From NCBI RefSeq assembly GCF_030646165.1, contig NZ_JAUTDO010000016.1, positions 20,843-84,842 on the forward strand: a DNA stretch of 64,000 nt, in the 5' to 3' direction. This document shows positions 1-8,786 of the stretch, in pieces. Below the pieces are notes generated by a model. The model did not search any database. It was given only the letters and a program-made list of their open reading frames with translations, and was not told where the DNA came from. The first letter of the stretch is position 1. The number at the start of each line of letters is the position of its first letter. Position numbers and translations under genes: made by a program. This stretch comes from Conexibacter sp. CPCC 206217 (lineage in GTDB: Bacteria > Actinomycetota > Thermoleophilia > Solirubrobacterales > Solirubrobacteraceae).

Positions 1-939
1 GGTCGAGTCGAGCCCGGCCGACAGCTGCAGGATCGGCACGTCGGAGAAGGCGTGCGCGAGCGCGTAGACCGAGTAGGCGAGGCCGCGCTGCTCGCGGATC
101 TCGTCGAACAGGCGCGAGCCCATCGAGCCGCCCAGCAGCGTCGCGTAGATCGCCAGCGCGGCGCGCGCTCTGCGGTCGGTCGGGTCGACCTCGGGGCGGT
201 AGATCATCCGCAGGTGCGACTGGTTGGAGTCGCGCTCCTCGACGAGCGTGCGCGGGGCGAACGCGGGCGCCGCCTCGGCCGGGCCGGCCGGGTCGATCGT
301 GGGGAAGCGGTCGAACAGCTCGTCCAACGCGCCGTTGGCGGGCAGGTGCTCGAGGTTGCCGACGACGAACGCGCCGCCGCGCGGGCCGGCCCACTGGCGC
401 TCGCGGAAGGCGACGATCGCCTCGCGCGTGAAGGTGTCGCGCAGGTGCTCGACAGGACCGAGCACCGGGCGCCCGAGCGGGTGGTCGCCGAACGCGGCTC
501 TGTCGATCAGGTGCTCGGCGACCGTCGACGGCTGGTCGTTGGCGCGCGCGATCTCCTGGATCACGACGCCGCGCTCGCGGTCGAGCTCCTCGGCGTCCAG
601 GCGCGGGCGGCCGACGAAGTCCGTCAACAGGTCGATCGCTTCGAGCGCCTTCTCGGCGCGCGCGGTGATGTGGAACGCGACGAGGTCGTGCGAGGTGTAG
701 GCGTTCAGCTGCGCACCGAGGTTCTCGGCCGTCTCGTTGACGTCTCTGTAGGTGACGAACTTCTCGCCCCCCTTGAAGACGAGGTGCTCGAGGAAGTGCG
801 CCATCCCGTTCTCCTCGGCGCGCTCCGTACGCGCGCCGGCGTCGAACGCGACGAGCGCGGTCACGGCGCGCGTGCCGTCGAGCTGCACGCGGTGGATCGG
901 AAGGCCGTTGGGCGCGGTGGAAGAGGAGATCGCGGTCAT
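1..939 (-). CDS. M16 family zinc metallopeptidase, C-terminus cut off by window edge
   Basis: The 313 codons visible encode the N-terminal part of an insulinase-type (pitrilysin, M16) peptidase related to mitochondrial processing peptidase and bacterial PqqL/YmxG proteins. The inverted zinc motif HxxEH is at residues 48-52 (HFLEH), and a distal zinc-ligand glutamate candidate is E129 in IQEI, the spacing expected for M16B. The sequence reads on through the R/Y-containing second half (SMGSRLFDEIREQRGLAYSV) to the window edge. The start is the ATG at 939, with a -10-like TATCGT six bases upstream and no Shine-Dalgarno, so a leaderless message is likely. It diverges from ftsE across a 172-base gap. 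The substrate is unknown. The family assignment is secure. Confidence 0.93.
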   Translation of the reverse strand, partial: MTAISSSTAPNGLPIHRVQLDGTRAVTALVAFDAGARTERAEENGMAHFLEHLVFKGGEKFVTYRDVNETAENLGAQLNAYTSHDLVAFHITARAEKALEAIDLLTDFVGRPRLDAEELDRERGVVIQEIARANDQPSTVAEHLIDRAAFGDHPLGRPVLGPVEHLRDTFTREAIVAFRERQWAGPRGGAFVVGNLEHLPANGALDELFDRFPTIDPAGPAEAAPAFAPRTLVEERDSNQSHLRMIYRPEVDPTDRRARAALAIYATLLGGSMGSRLFDEIREQRGLAYSVYALAHAFSDVPILQLSAGLDST

Positions 940-1111
940 GGTCCGACGATAGCGGGGACGGCTCGGGTCCTCGCGTGCGTGCGCGGCCGGTCCACGCGAC
1001 CCCGTCGCGCCCGCGCTCCGATCTCCTGCACGAAAACCCCTGCAAATCCGCTTGCAGGGCGGCGCCCGGATTCGCGCTCGGCGAGGGCCGCACGCTACCC
1101 TCGGACGACCT

Positions 1112-2131
1112 ATGGCTCTCCCTGCCCGCAGAAACAGCGCCCGCCGCCGTGCGGTGCCGGCGCATTCGCCGCAGCACGGTGCCGCTGTCGCGAGAGCGCC
1201 CGCCGCGGCCCCGCCCGCTGCCCGCCGCAACGTCCCCGTGATCGACTTCAGAGCGGTCGAGAAGCGCTACGACGTCGGCGCGATCGGCCTCGACCAGGCG
1301 ACCTTCTCGGTCCAGCGCGGCGAGTTCGTCTTCCTCGTCGGCTCGACCGGCTCGGGCAAGTCGACGATCATGCGCCTGCTGATCAAGGAGCTGGACCCCA
1401 GCGGCGGCTCGGTCGCCGTCGCCGGCCGCGACCTGAGCGAGATCACGCGCCGTCGCGTGCCGTACTTCCGCCGCAACCTCGGCGTCGTCTTCCAGGACTT
1501 CAAGCTGCTGCCGAACCGCACCGTCTACGACAACGTCGCGTACGCGTTGCAGGTGACCGGCAAGTCGCGCAAGGAGATCCGCGCGAAGGTGCCGGACATC
1601 CTGCGCCTCACCGGCCTTTCGACGAAGCTGCACAACTACCCCGACCAGCTGTCCGGCGGCGAGCAGCAGCGCGTCGCGATCGCGCGCGCGTTCGTCAACC
1701 ATCCGCCGCTGCTGCTGGCCGACGAGCCGACCGGCAACCTCGACCCCGAGACGTCGATCGGGATCATGCAGCTGCTCTACCGCATCAACCGCACCGGCAC
1801 GACCGTGCTCGTCGCCACGCACGACCACGGCATGGTCGACAAGATGCGCCGCCGCGTGATCGAGCTGTCGAGAGGGCGGATCGTGCGCGACGAGGCGACC
1901 GGCGCCTACGCCAGAGACGAGTCGACGCGCGAGTTCGCCGCCCGCCTGCGCGAGGACACGCCCGTCGCGCCGGAGACGATGGCGGTCGAGGCGAGACGGA
2001 TCACCGGCCGCCGCGCCGCCGAGCGCGCGGCCGCCGAGCGCGCCGCCGACCGCCCGGCCGTCGACGACGGCAGCGGCGTCGAGCCGCGCACGGTCGAGTC
2101 CGCGCCCACCCCGACCCGCACGCGCTCGTGA
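1112..2131 (+). CDS. ftsE: Cell-division ABC transporter ATP-binding protein FtsE
   Basis: FtsE is the cytoplasmic ATPase of the FtsEX complex, which links the divisome to activation of peptidoglycan hydrolases. Walker A is GSTGSGKS (residues 77-84), followed by a Q-loop (VFQDF), the signature LSGGEQQR, Walker B LLLADEPT and the switch histidine in ATHD. The start at ATG 1112 has TACCCT ten bases upstream and gives 339 residues, longer than the usual ~230 because of a 42-residue Ala/Arg/Pro-rich N-terminal extension and a ~65-residue charged C-terminal tail. A GTG at 1238 (VIDFRAVEKRY) would give the conventional N-terminus and is the main alternative. The stop overlaps the ftsX start as GTGA, so the pair is translationally coupled. 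Confidence 0.92.
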   Translation: MALPARRNSARRRAVPAHSPQHGAAVARAPAAAPPAARRNVPVIDFRAVEKRYDVGAIGLDQATFSVQRGEFVFLVGSTGSGKSTIMRLLIKELDPSGGSVAVAGRDLSEITRRRVPYFRRNLGVVFQDFKLLPNRTVYDNVAYALQVTGKSRKEIRAKVPDILRLTGLSTKLHNYPDQLSGGEQQRVAIARAFVNHPPLLLADEPTGNLDPETSIGIMQLLYRINRTGTTVLVATHDHGMVDKMRRRVIELSRGRIVRDEATGAYARDESTREFAARLREDTPVAPETMAVEARRITGRRAAERAAAERAADRPAVDDGSGVEPRTVESAPTPTRTRS

Positions 2132-3021
2132 AGCTCGGGTTCTTCCTGCGCGAGGCGATGCGCTCGCTCGGGCGCAACGCAGCGCCGAGCTTCGCCGCGC
2201 TCGCGACGATCCTCCTCACGATGCTCGTGATCGGCGTCTTCATCCCGATCGTGCAGGCGACCACCGGCGCCGCCAACGACGTGCGCCAGCGCGTGCTCGT
2301 CGACGTCTATCTGAAGAGAGGCGCGACGCAGAGAGACATCGCGCGCGTCAGAGCGATGCTGGACGACGAGCCGGCCGTCAAGCGCGTCGAGTTCATCTCC
2401 AAGCAGCAGGCGTACGACGCGCAGCGCAAGAAGGATCCGGAGGCGTTCGCGCTGCTGGGCTCCAACCCGCTGCCCGACACCTTCCGCGTCACGCCCGAGG
2501 ACCCGGACAACGTGCTGGAGATCAAGTCGGACCTGGCGCCCGTCGCCGCCGGCGGCGGCCGCACCCCGGTCGACGGCGCGATCGACGAGATCCGCGACCG
2601 GCGCGAGGACACCAGCAAGATCCTGCAGGTGACGAGATTCGTGAAGCTGATGGCCGGCACGCTCGGCGCACTGCTGATCGCGGCCTCGATCTTCCTGATC
2701 GCGAACACGATCCGGCTGTCGCTCTACGCCCGCCGCCGCGAGGTCGAGGTGATGAAGCTGGTCGGCGCGACCGACTGGTTCATCCGCTGGCCGTTCGTGA
2801 TCGAGGGCGTGATCGTCGGCGCGCTCGGCACGCTGCTGGCGATCCTGCTGCTGGCGGTCGGGAAGATCGCGATCATCGACCCGCTCGCGAGCGACTTCGC
2901 GCTGATCGCCGCGCCCGAGACGATCGGCTTCGGCGTGCTCGTCGCGGTCATGATGGGCGCCGGCATAGCGATCTCGGCGATCGGCTCCGGCCTCTCGCTG
3001 CGTCGCTTCCTGAAGGTCTGA
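2128..3021 (+). CDS. ftsX: Cell-division protein FtsX, membrane partner of FtsE
   Basis: This is a 297-residue FtsX-type permease. One transmembrane helix lies near the N-terminus (FAALATILLTMLVIGVFIPI), followed by an extracellular loop of about 130 residues, then three helices in the C-terminal half, the usual FtsX topology. The conserved segment before the second half (ANTIRLSLYARRREVEVMKL) is typical of the family. FtsX transmits the FtsE ATPase cycle to periplasmic or wall hydrolases. The GTG start overlaps the ftsE stop by four bases, so no independent ribosome site is needed. The next gene, a carboxy-terminal protease, has its own promoter-like element. Confidence 0.93.
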   Translation: MKLGFFLREAMRSLGRNAAPSFAALATILLTMLVIGVFIPIVQATTGAANDVRQRVLVDVYLKRGATQRDIARVRAMLDDEPAVKRVEFISKQQAYDAQRKKDPEAFALLGSNPLPDTFRVTPEDPDNVLEIKSDLAPVAAGGGRTPVDGAIDEIRDRREDTSKILQVTRFVKLMAGTLGALLIAASIFLIANTIRLSLYARRREVEVMKLVGATDWFIRWPFVIEGVIVGALGTLLAILLLAVGKIAIIDPLASDFALIAAPETIGFGVLVAVMMGAGIAISAIGSGLSLRRFLKV

Positions 3022-3069
3022 GCGAGCTCTGCTTAATCCTCAGCACATGACGCTCGATACGCTGGGGTC

Positions 3070-4275
3070 GTGTCTCGTCGAGCGTCGCGTCTTCCGATCC
3101 TTCTCGCCGGGGCGTTCGTCCTCGTGCTGGTGCTCGTGCTGGGAATCTTCCTCGGCGGTCACGCGAGCGTGCTGCCCAAGCCGGTCCGCAGCGCGCTCGT
3201 AGCCGACGACGAGGCGCAGATGGTGCAGCGCGCGATCGACACGATCGAGGACGCGTACTACCGGCCGATCTCACGCGACCAGCTGGTCGACAAGAGCATC
3301 GAGGGCGCCGTCAACAGCCTCGACGATCAGTTCTCGCACTACTTCGACCCGCAGACGTACAAGAGATTCCAGCTGTCGACGAACCCGCGCTTCAGCGGCA
3401 TCGGCGTGACCGTCGGCAGAAGCCCCAAGGGCCTTGCGATCAACCACGTGATCGCCGACACGCCGGCGGCGAAGGCGGGCCTCAGAGCCGGTGACGTGAT
3501 CGTGGCGGTCGGCAGAGAGCTGCTCGCCGGGCACCCGCAGGAGTACGGCATCGGCCTGATCAAGGGCGAGCCCGGCACGTCGGTGACGGTCACCGTCGAG
3601 CGCGACGGCAGACGCAGACAGGAGACGATCGAGCGGGCCGAGATCGTCTCGCCGGTCGTGACGTCGAGAATGGTCACGACGAGAACGGGCAGATACGGGG
3701 TCGTCGTGTTCTCCAGCTTCACCTCGAACTCGAGCGCGCAGGTGCGCGCGGCCATCGACGACCTGCTCGACAAGGGCGCGAGAGGGATCGTGCTGGACCT
3801 GCGCGAGAACGGCGGCGGCCTGCTGAACGAGGCGGTCGACACGGCCTCGATCTTCATCCCCGACGGCACGGTCGTCTCGACCGACGGCCGCGCGCGCGAC
3901 AGGCACGTCTACACCGCGACCGGCGGTGCGATCGACCAGTCGGTGCCGGTCGTGGTGCTCGTCGACAGAAACACGGCATCGTCGTCGGAGATCGTCACCG
4001 GCGCGCTGCAGGACCGCAGACGCGCGAAGGTCGTCGGCACGCGCACGTACGGCAAGGGCGTCTTCCAGGAGGTGCGCGAGCTGCCCAACGGCGGCGCGCT
4101 CGACATCACCGTCGGCCAGTACTTCCTCCCGAGCGGGCGCAACATCGGCGGCAGAGGCGTCAGAGAAGGCGACGGGATCAGGCCCGACGTCTACGCCAGA
4201 GACGATCCCGACACCCCGCGCGACGACGAAGGTCTCGACGCCGCGCTCAGAGAGCTCGCCGCAGAGTCACGGTGA
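3070..4275 (+). CDS. S41 family C-terminal processing peptidase (CtpA/CtpB-like)
   Basis: This is a 401-residue secreted or membrane-anchored serine protease of the tail-specific type. A signal-anchor helix (residues ~8-28) precedes a PDZ domain (~100-180, GIGVTVG to AGDVIVAVG) and the S41 catalytic domain. The catalytic serine is in TASSSEI and the general-base lysine in YGKGVFQ, the standard Ser-Lys dyad. The GTG start has TACGCT six bases upstream and no Shine-Dalgarno. The C-terminus overlaps the next gene as GTGA. Position after ftsEX matches other actinobacterial genomes, where such a protease often follows the pair. By hand I count about 16 AGA codons among about 41 arginines, which is striking at this GC content. 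Confidence 0.93.
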   Translation: MSRRASRLPILLAGAFVLVLVLVLGIFLGGHASVLPKPVRSALVADDEAQMVQRAIDTIEDAYYRPISRDQLVDKSIEGAVNSLDDQFSHYFDPQTYKRFQLSTNPRFSGIGVTVGRSPKGLAINHVIADTPAAKAGLRAGDVIVAVGRELLAGHPQEYGIGLIKGEPGTSVTVTVERDGRRRQETIERAEIVSPVVTSRMVTTRTGRYGVVVFSSFTSNSSAQVRAAIDDLLDKGARGIVLDLRENGGGLLNEAVDTASIFIPDGTVVSTDGRARDRHVYTATGGAIDQSVPVVVLVDRNTASSSEIVTGALQDRRRAKVVGTRTYGKGVFQEVRELPNGGALDITVGQYFLPSGRNIGGRGVREGDGIRPDVYARDDPDTPRDDEGLDAALRELAAESR

Positions 4276-6095
4276 GCCCGCGCCGCGACTACAGAGCGCG
4301 GGCGGCGGCGCGGGTGCGCGAAGAGGAGCGCGAGCGCGAGGCGCCGCGCCTGCGCACGCGCGACCGGCAGCTCGACCGTCCGCTGCCGCGCACCGACGTC
4401 GTCGCCGTGCTGGAGAAGCGCGGGCGCTTCCTCGTCGGCGAGCCGTTCTTCCAGCGCGGCCCGAGAATGATCGTCGACCGCGACCGCAACATCGCCGTCG
4501 GCGACCTCGTGCTGCTGCGCGTCGCCAGCCGCGGCGGCAAGGGACACGCCAAGGTCGTGCGCAAGATCGGCCGGCCCGACGTCGCGCGCGACGTGATCGA
4601 GGCGCTGATGCTCGACCGCGGGCTCAGACGCCGCTTCGACCCGGCCGTCGAGCGCGCCGCGCGCGAGCCGCGCGCGATCGACGTCCCGAACCGCCGCGAC
4701 CTGCGCGCGCTGACGACGTTCACGATCGACCCGGCCAGCGCGAAGGACTTCGACGACGCCATCTCGGCCGAGCAGCTGGCGCCCGGCAGATGGCGCATCT
4801 GGGTCCACATCGCCGACGTCTCGGCCTACGTGCGCCCCGGCGACCTCGTCGACCGCGAGGCGTTCAAGCGCGGCACGTCGGTCTACGTGCCCAGCAAGGT
4901 CGAGCCGATGCTGCCGGAGGGGCTGTCCAACGACGCCTGCTCGCTGCGGCCGGGCGAGGATCGGCTGGCCGTCACCGCCGAGCTGGAGCTGCACGGGACC
5001 AGAGTCGTGCGCTCGTCGTTCTACCGCTCGACGATCCGCTCCGACGAGCGCCTGGACTACGACCGCGTCGATCGGATCTTCGCGGGGCAGGAGCCGGCGC
5101 TGGACCCGTGGGGCGAGCCGCTCGCGGCGGCGCGCGCGGCCGCGGCGGCGCTCGCCGAGCAGCGCGCCGCGCAGGGCGCGCTGGCGATCGAGTCGAGCGA
5201 GCCCGAGTTCGCGTTCGACCGCGACGGTCACGTGACGGACGCCGAGGGCGTCGTGCAGACCGAGGCGCACCGGCTGATCGAGCACCTGATGATCCTCGCC
5301 AACGAGCAGGTCGCGAAGCTGCTGGCCGAGCGCAAGGTGCCGGCGCTGTTCCGCGTCCACGAGCGGCCCGACGGCAGCGCCGCCGAGCGCCTCGTCGCGC
5401 AGCTCGAATCGCTCGACGTGCCGACTCCGCCGCTGCCCGAGCACCCGACGCCGCAGCAGGCGACCGAGGCGATTGCCGACGCCTCGCACCTCGTCGCCGA
5501 CCACGTCGAGCGGGCCGGGCGCGGCAAGGCCGGCCTCACCAACCTCGTGCTGCGCTCGCTCAAGCAGGCCCGCTACGACCCGCGCAACCTCGGCCACACC
5601 GGCCTGGGGCTTGACCACTACTGCCACTTCACCTCGCCGATCCGCCGCTACCCGGACCTCGTCTGCCACCGTGCGCTGTTGTCGGCGATCGGTGGTGGGG
5701 AGGAGGCGCCCGCCGCGTCGCGGCTGCCGGGTGCGGCCGACTGGTGCTCGGCGCGCGAGCGCGACGCGATGCAGATCGAGCGCACCGCCGACGACGTCGC
5801 GCGCTGCTTCCTGTTGGAGAGAATGCTGTTCGAGACCGGGCTGGAGCAGGAGTTCGACGGCGAGGTCGTGAGCGTGATCGGCGCCGGCGCGTTCGTCAGC
5901 TTCGGCGACGGCTACGAGGGGATGATGCCCGTCCGCAAGCTCCACGGCGACTGGTGGGAGTTGAACGAGGAGGGCACGGCGCTGCACGGCACGCGCTCCG
6001 GCAAGACGATCCGGATCGGCGACGCGGTGCGCGTGCAGGTCGACCGCGTCGACGCACCGCGCGGCCGCGTGGACCTGTTCCCGCTCGAGCTCTGA
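4272..6095 (+). CDS. rnr: RNase R / RNB-family 3'-5' exoribonuclease
   Basis: This 607-residue protein has the RNase II/R catalytic (RNB) domain: the magnesium-binding aspartates are D153, D159, D161 and D162 in TIDPASAKDFDDA, and the conserved HFTSPIRRYPDL segment lies in the second half. A C-terminal S1 RNA-binding domain (~525-605) ends the protein. It is shorter than E. coli RNase R (813 residues) because the N-terminal cold-shock region is reduced to an Arg/Glu-rich stretch and one small domain. The family degrades structured RNA and, in trans-translation, non-stop mRNAs released by tmRNA-SmpB. The adjacent smpB and nearby ssrA support that role here. The GTG start overlaps the previous stop by four bases. 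Confidence 0.9.
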   Translation: MSPRRDYRARAAARVREEEREREAPRLRTRDRQLDRPLPRTDVVAVLEKRGRFLVGEPFFQRGPRMIVDRDRNIAVGDLVLLRVASRGGKGHAKVVRKIGRPDVARDVIEALMLDRGLRRRFDPAVERAAREPRAIDVPNRRDLRALTTFTIDPASAKDFDDAISAEQLAPGRWRIWVHIADVSAYVRPGDLVDREAFKRGTSVYVPSKVEPMLPEGLSNDACSLRPGEDRLAVTAELELHGTRVVRSSFYRSTIRSDERLDYDRVDRIFAGQEPALDPWGEPLAAARAAAAALAEQRAAQGALAIESSEPEFAFDRDGHVTDAEGVVQTEAHRLIEHLMILANEQVAKLLAERKVPALFRVHERPDGSAAERLVAQLESLDVPTPPLPEHPTPQQATEAIADASHLVADHVERAGRGKAGLTNLVLRSLKQARYDPRNLGHTGLGLDHYCHFTSPIRRYPDLVCHRALLSAIGGGEEAPAASRLPGAADWCSARERDAMQIERTADDVARCFLLERMLFETGLEQEFDGEVVSVIGAGAFVSFGDGYEGMMPVRKLHGDWWELNEEGTALHGTRSGKTIRIGDAVRVQVDRVDAPRGRVDLFPLEL

Positions 6096-6151
6096 GCCCG
6101 CGCGCGGGCGGGGCTGCGCGGACGATGCGCTTTGTGCCACGCTAGAGAGCC

Positions 6152-6634
6152 ATGGCCAAGGGCTCAGGCAAGAAGAAGTTCGCTCCCGGCGACGTCGCGA
6201 CCAACCGTCAGGCACGGTTCCGCTTCAACCTGCTCGACACGTTCGAGGCGGGCATCGTGCTGCAGGGCACGGAGGTCAAGTCGCTGCGCGAGGGCGGGGC
6301 GCAGATGAAGGACGCCTACGCGCTCGTCAGAAACGGCGAGGTGTGGCTGCTGAACATGCACATCCCGCCGTACGCCTCCGCCTACCGCGACAACCACCTG
6401 CCCGAGCGCGACCGCAAGCTGCTGCTGCACAGACGCGAGATCGAGCGACTGGTCGGCAGAGTCAAGGAGAGAGGCCTGACGCTCGTGCCGACGCGGATCT
6501 ACTTCAGAGGCCCGCGCGCGAAGGTCGAGATCGCGCTGGCGCAGGGCAAGGACATGTTCGACAAGCGCCAGTCGATCAAGGAACGCGAGACGAAGCGCGA
6601 GATGTCCCGGGCGATCCGGGAGTCGCAGCGGTAG
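6152..6634 (+). CDS. smpB: tmRNA-binding protein SmpB
   Basis: This is a 160-residue SmpB of normal length. It has the conserved N-terminal ATNRQARFRFNLLDTFEAGIVLQGTE-type segment (split here by its key stretches NRQARF and GTEVKSLR), the KDAYA motif, the HIPPY loop and the lysine/arginine-rich C-terminal tail (KERETKREMSRAIRESQR) that enters the mRNA channel. SmpB carries alanyl-tmRNA to ribosomes stalled without a stop codon. The cognate tmRNA gene lies 3.1 kb downstream (9767), and an RNase R-type gene is 57 bases upstream. A TAGAGA sequence lies three bases before the ATG, slightly too close for a normal -10 element, so the promoter is not certain. Confidence 0.97.
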   Translation: MAKGSGKKKFAPGDVATNRQARFRFNLLDTFEAGIVLQGTEVKSLREGGAQMKDAYALVRNGEVWLLNMHIPPYASAYRDNHLPERDRKLLLHRREIERLVGRVKERGLTLVPTRIYFRGPRAKVEIALAQGKDMFDKRQSIKERETKREMSRAIRESQR

Positions 6635-6650
6635 TACGCATCGGGCCGCC

Positions 6651-7055
6651 TCAGTCTTGAAGCAGCTCTGCGAGGACCTGGCGCTGTGTCGGCAGCGCGG
6701 CCTCGTAGCGCTCGCGGCCCGCGGGGGTGAGGCAGGCGAAGATGCCGCGGCGGTCGTCGCTGCACATCGAGCGGTTCACGAGGCCGTCGTGCTCGAGCCG
6801 GCCGATCAGCCGGGAAAGCGCGCTCTGGCTCAGGTGGACGGTATCGGCGAGGCCCTGCATGCGGTGCATCTCCCTGTCGCATGCGGCGAGGCGCTCGAGC
6901 ACCTCGAACTCGCTGACGCCCAGCTGATGACGCTCCTGCAGCACCTTTTCGAGCGCGCCCGTGGTGCGGGCGTGACAGTCGAGCAGCGCGCGCCACTGCT
7001 CGACGAGCTTGGCGTCGTCGCGCAGCGCAGCCGAATCTTCTCGGGTCATCGCCAT
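6651..7055 (-). CDS. MarR family transcriptional regulator
   Basis: This 134-residue winged-helix regulator starts at ATG 7055. The DNA-binding segment is LADTVHLSQSALSRLIGRLEHDGLV, followed by the wing DDRRG, both typical of MarR. It diverges from an MFS drug-exporter gene across an 88-base AT-rich gap holding paired palindromes, the classical arrangement of a MarR repressor controlling its own gene and an efflux pump. A perfect TATAAT lies nine bases before the start (complement of 7065-7070). Two neighbouring cysteines (C49-like in AACDRE and in SMCSDDRR) could allow redox sensing, but that is a guess. The ligand is unknown. Confidence 0.9.
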   Translation of the reverse strand: MAMTREDSAALRDDAKLVEQWRALLDCHARTTGALEKVLQERHQLGVSEFEVLERLAACDREMHRMQGLADTVHLSQSALSRLIGRLEHDGLVNRSMCSDDRRGIFACLTPAGRERYEAALPTQRQVLAELLQD

Positions 7056-7064
7056 GACCGGCTG

Positions 7065-7136
7065 ATTATACCAAACAGCCGCAATATTTGTTTTCACACA
7101 TTTTGCACATGCAAAGCTTGCACATGCATGTATCTT
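7065..7136. promoter_or_regulatory. Divergent promoters with two tandem MarR-type palindromes
   Basis: The gap between the MarR and MFS genes has TATAAT on the minus strand (7070-7065) and TATCTT on the plus strand (7131-7136), each close to its start codon. Between them are two near-identical palindromes, TTGCACATGCAA (7103-7114) and TTGCACATGCAT (7118-7129), with start points 15 bases apart. They sit just upstream of the MFS -10 element, where bound repressor would block polymerase. The stretch 7066-7142 is clearly AT-richer than its surroundings. Confidence 0.7.
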
Positions 7137-7143
7137 ACTCCCA

Positions 7144-8613
7144 ATGACCGCTCTCTCCTCTCCACCCACGCCCTCCCGGGCAGACGCGACGCCCCAGTCA
7201 GCGCACTGGGACGCCCGCCTCTGGGGGGCGCTCTTCGTGCTCTGCGGAGCGCTCTTCCTCGACGGTCTCGACGTCTCGATGGTCGGCGTCGCGCTGCCGT
7301 CGATCGGCACCGACCTCGGTCTCTCCACCAGTGACCTGCAGTGGGTCGTGTCCGGCTACGTGCTCGGCTACGGCGGTCTGCTGCTGCTCGGCGGTCGAAC
7401 CGCCGACATCGTCGGCCGGCGCAAGGTGTTCCTCGCGGCGGTCGCGGTCTTCGCGGTCGCATCCGTGCTCGGCGGGCTCGCCAACGACGGCGCCGTCCTG
7501 ATCGCCACGCGCTTCATCAAGGGCGTCAGCGCCGCGTTCACCGTCCCGGCCGGCCTCTCGATCGTCACGACGACGTTCCCCGAAGGCCCGATTCGCAACA
7601 GAGCCCTCTCGATCTACGCCGCCTTCGGCGCAACCGGCTTCTCCGCCGGCCTCGTCTTCGGCGGTCTGCTGACCGAGCTCGGCTGGCGCTGGACCTTCCT
7701 CGTGCCGGGCCCGATCGCGCTGCTGGTGCTGGTCGCCGGCTGGAAGCTGATCGCGCACGACAAGGTCGACCCGGCCGAGCGCCAGGGCTTCGACCTCGGC
7801 GGCGCCGTCACCGTCAGCGCCTCGATGCTGCTGCTGGTGCGCACCGTCGTGACCGCTCCCGAGCACGGCTGGACGTCCGTGCAGACGCTCGGCGGCTTCG
7901 GCATCGCCGCGGTCCTGCTGGCCACGTTCGTCGCGGTCGAACGGCGCGTGCGTCACCCGCTCGTGCGGCTCGGGATCTTCAGCAACGCCGCGCTCGTGCG
8001 AGCGAACTTCGGCGCCGTCGGCGTCTTCGGCTGCTACGTCGCCTTCCAGTTCATCGCGACGCTGTACCTGCAGAACCTGCTCGGCTGGAGCGCGCTGGAG
8101 ACGGCGCTCGCCTTCCTGCCGGCCGGCCTGCTGGTCGCGACGGTCGCGCCGCGGATCGGCAAGGTCGCCGACCGGATCGGCACGCAGCCGATCATCGCCG
8201 TCGGCTTCGTCGCCTTCGCGATCGGCTACCTGCTGTTCCTGCGGATCGACGAGTCGCCGTCCTACCTGACGACGATCCTGCCGACGATGCTGCTGCTGGG
8301 GGTCGGCTTCGCGCTCTGCTTCCCGGCGCTCAACATGCAGGCGACGACCGGCGTCGCGGACCACGAGCAGGGGCTCGCGTCCGGTCTCGTCAACACCTCG
8401 TTCCAGATCGGTGGCGCCTTCGTGCTCGCGATCGCCTCGGCGATCGTCAGCTCCAAGGCCGGTCTCTCGACTGACCCGCAGTCGCTCCTGGACGCCTACA
8501 AGCCCGCGATCGCCGTGATCGCCGGGCTGTCGATCGCAAGCCTGCTCGTCGCGCTCTCTGGCGTCTTCTTCGTGCGGGGGCGGCAATCGGCCGTCGCCTC
8601 CGCGGACTGCTGA
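7144..8613 (+). CDS. MFS transporter, DHA2 (EmrB/QacA-like) drug-efflux family
   Basis: This 489-residue polytopic membrane protein has about 14 predicted helices, the number expected for DHA2 drug:proton antiporters. Family marks are the motif near helix 1 (LDGLDVSMVGVALPSIGTDL), the QWVVSGYVL segment, and the loop 2-3 motif GGRTADIVGRRKVFL. The start at ATG 7144 has TATCTT seven bases upstream. It is divergent from the MarR gene 6651-7055 and probably repressed by it. Such pairs usually export planar or lipophilic toxic compounds; no substrate can be read from the sequence. A strong hairpin terminator follows at 8679. Confidence 0.92.
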   Translation: MTALSSPPTPSRADATPQSAHWDARLWGALFVLCGALFLDGLDVSMVGVALPSIGTDLGLSTSDLQWVVSGYVLGYGGLLLLGGRTADIVGRRKVFLAAVAVFAVASVLGGLANDGAVLIATRFIKGVSAAFTVPAGLSIVTTTFPEGPIRNRALSIYAAFGATGFSAGLVFGGLLTELGWRWTFLVPGPIALLVLVAGWKLIAHDKVDPAERQGFDLGGAVTVSASMLLLVRTVVTAPEHGWTSVQTLGGFGIAAVLLATFVAVERRVRHPLVRLGIFSNAALVRANFGAVGVFGCYVAFQFIATLYLQNLLGWSALETALAFLPAGLLVATVAPRIGKVADRIGTQPIIAVGFVAFAIGYLLFLRIDESPSYLTTILPTMLLLGVGFALCFPALNMQATTGVADHEQGLASGLVNTSFQIGGAFVLAIASAIVSSKAGLSTDPQSLLDAYKPAIAVIAGLSIASLLVALSGVFFVRGRQSAVASADC

Positions 8614-8678
8614 GCAGCGTGGTCCCGCTCCGGTCGGCGGCGGACGCTCCGCCGCACGACTGACGGAGCGGGACGATC

Positions 8679-8745
8679 CGGCCCCGTCCCCGCCCGCACC
8701 GCGAAACCCGCCCGGTGCGAGCAGGGGCGGGGCCGTTTCGCTTTC
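8679..8745 (+). terminator. Rho-independent-type terminator after the MFS gene
   Basis: CGGCCCCG at 8679 pairs with CGGGGCCG ending at 8735, with an inner GCACCG/CGGTGC stem, followed by TTTCGCTTTC. It separates the MFS gene from the convergent M50 protease gene. The 173 bases from 8614 to 8786 hold no other feature that I can support. Confidence 0.65.
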
Positions 8746-8786
8746 TGGGCCGTGCCGGCCGCGCGGCGCGCGCGGGCGGGCGTCAC

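Noticed and set aside
52..3021. A 989-codon open frame on the plus strand spanning the M16 gene and ftsE-ftsX
   Set aside because: Its first two thirds are the antisense of the M16 peptidase and an off-frame reading of ftsE. Only the last 297 codons, from GTG 2128, are real (ftsX).
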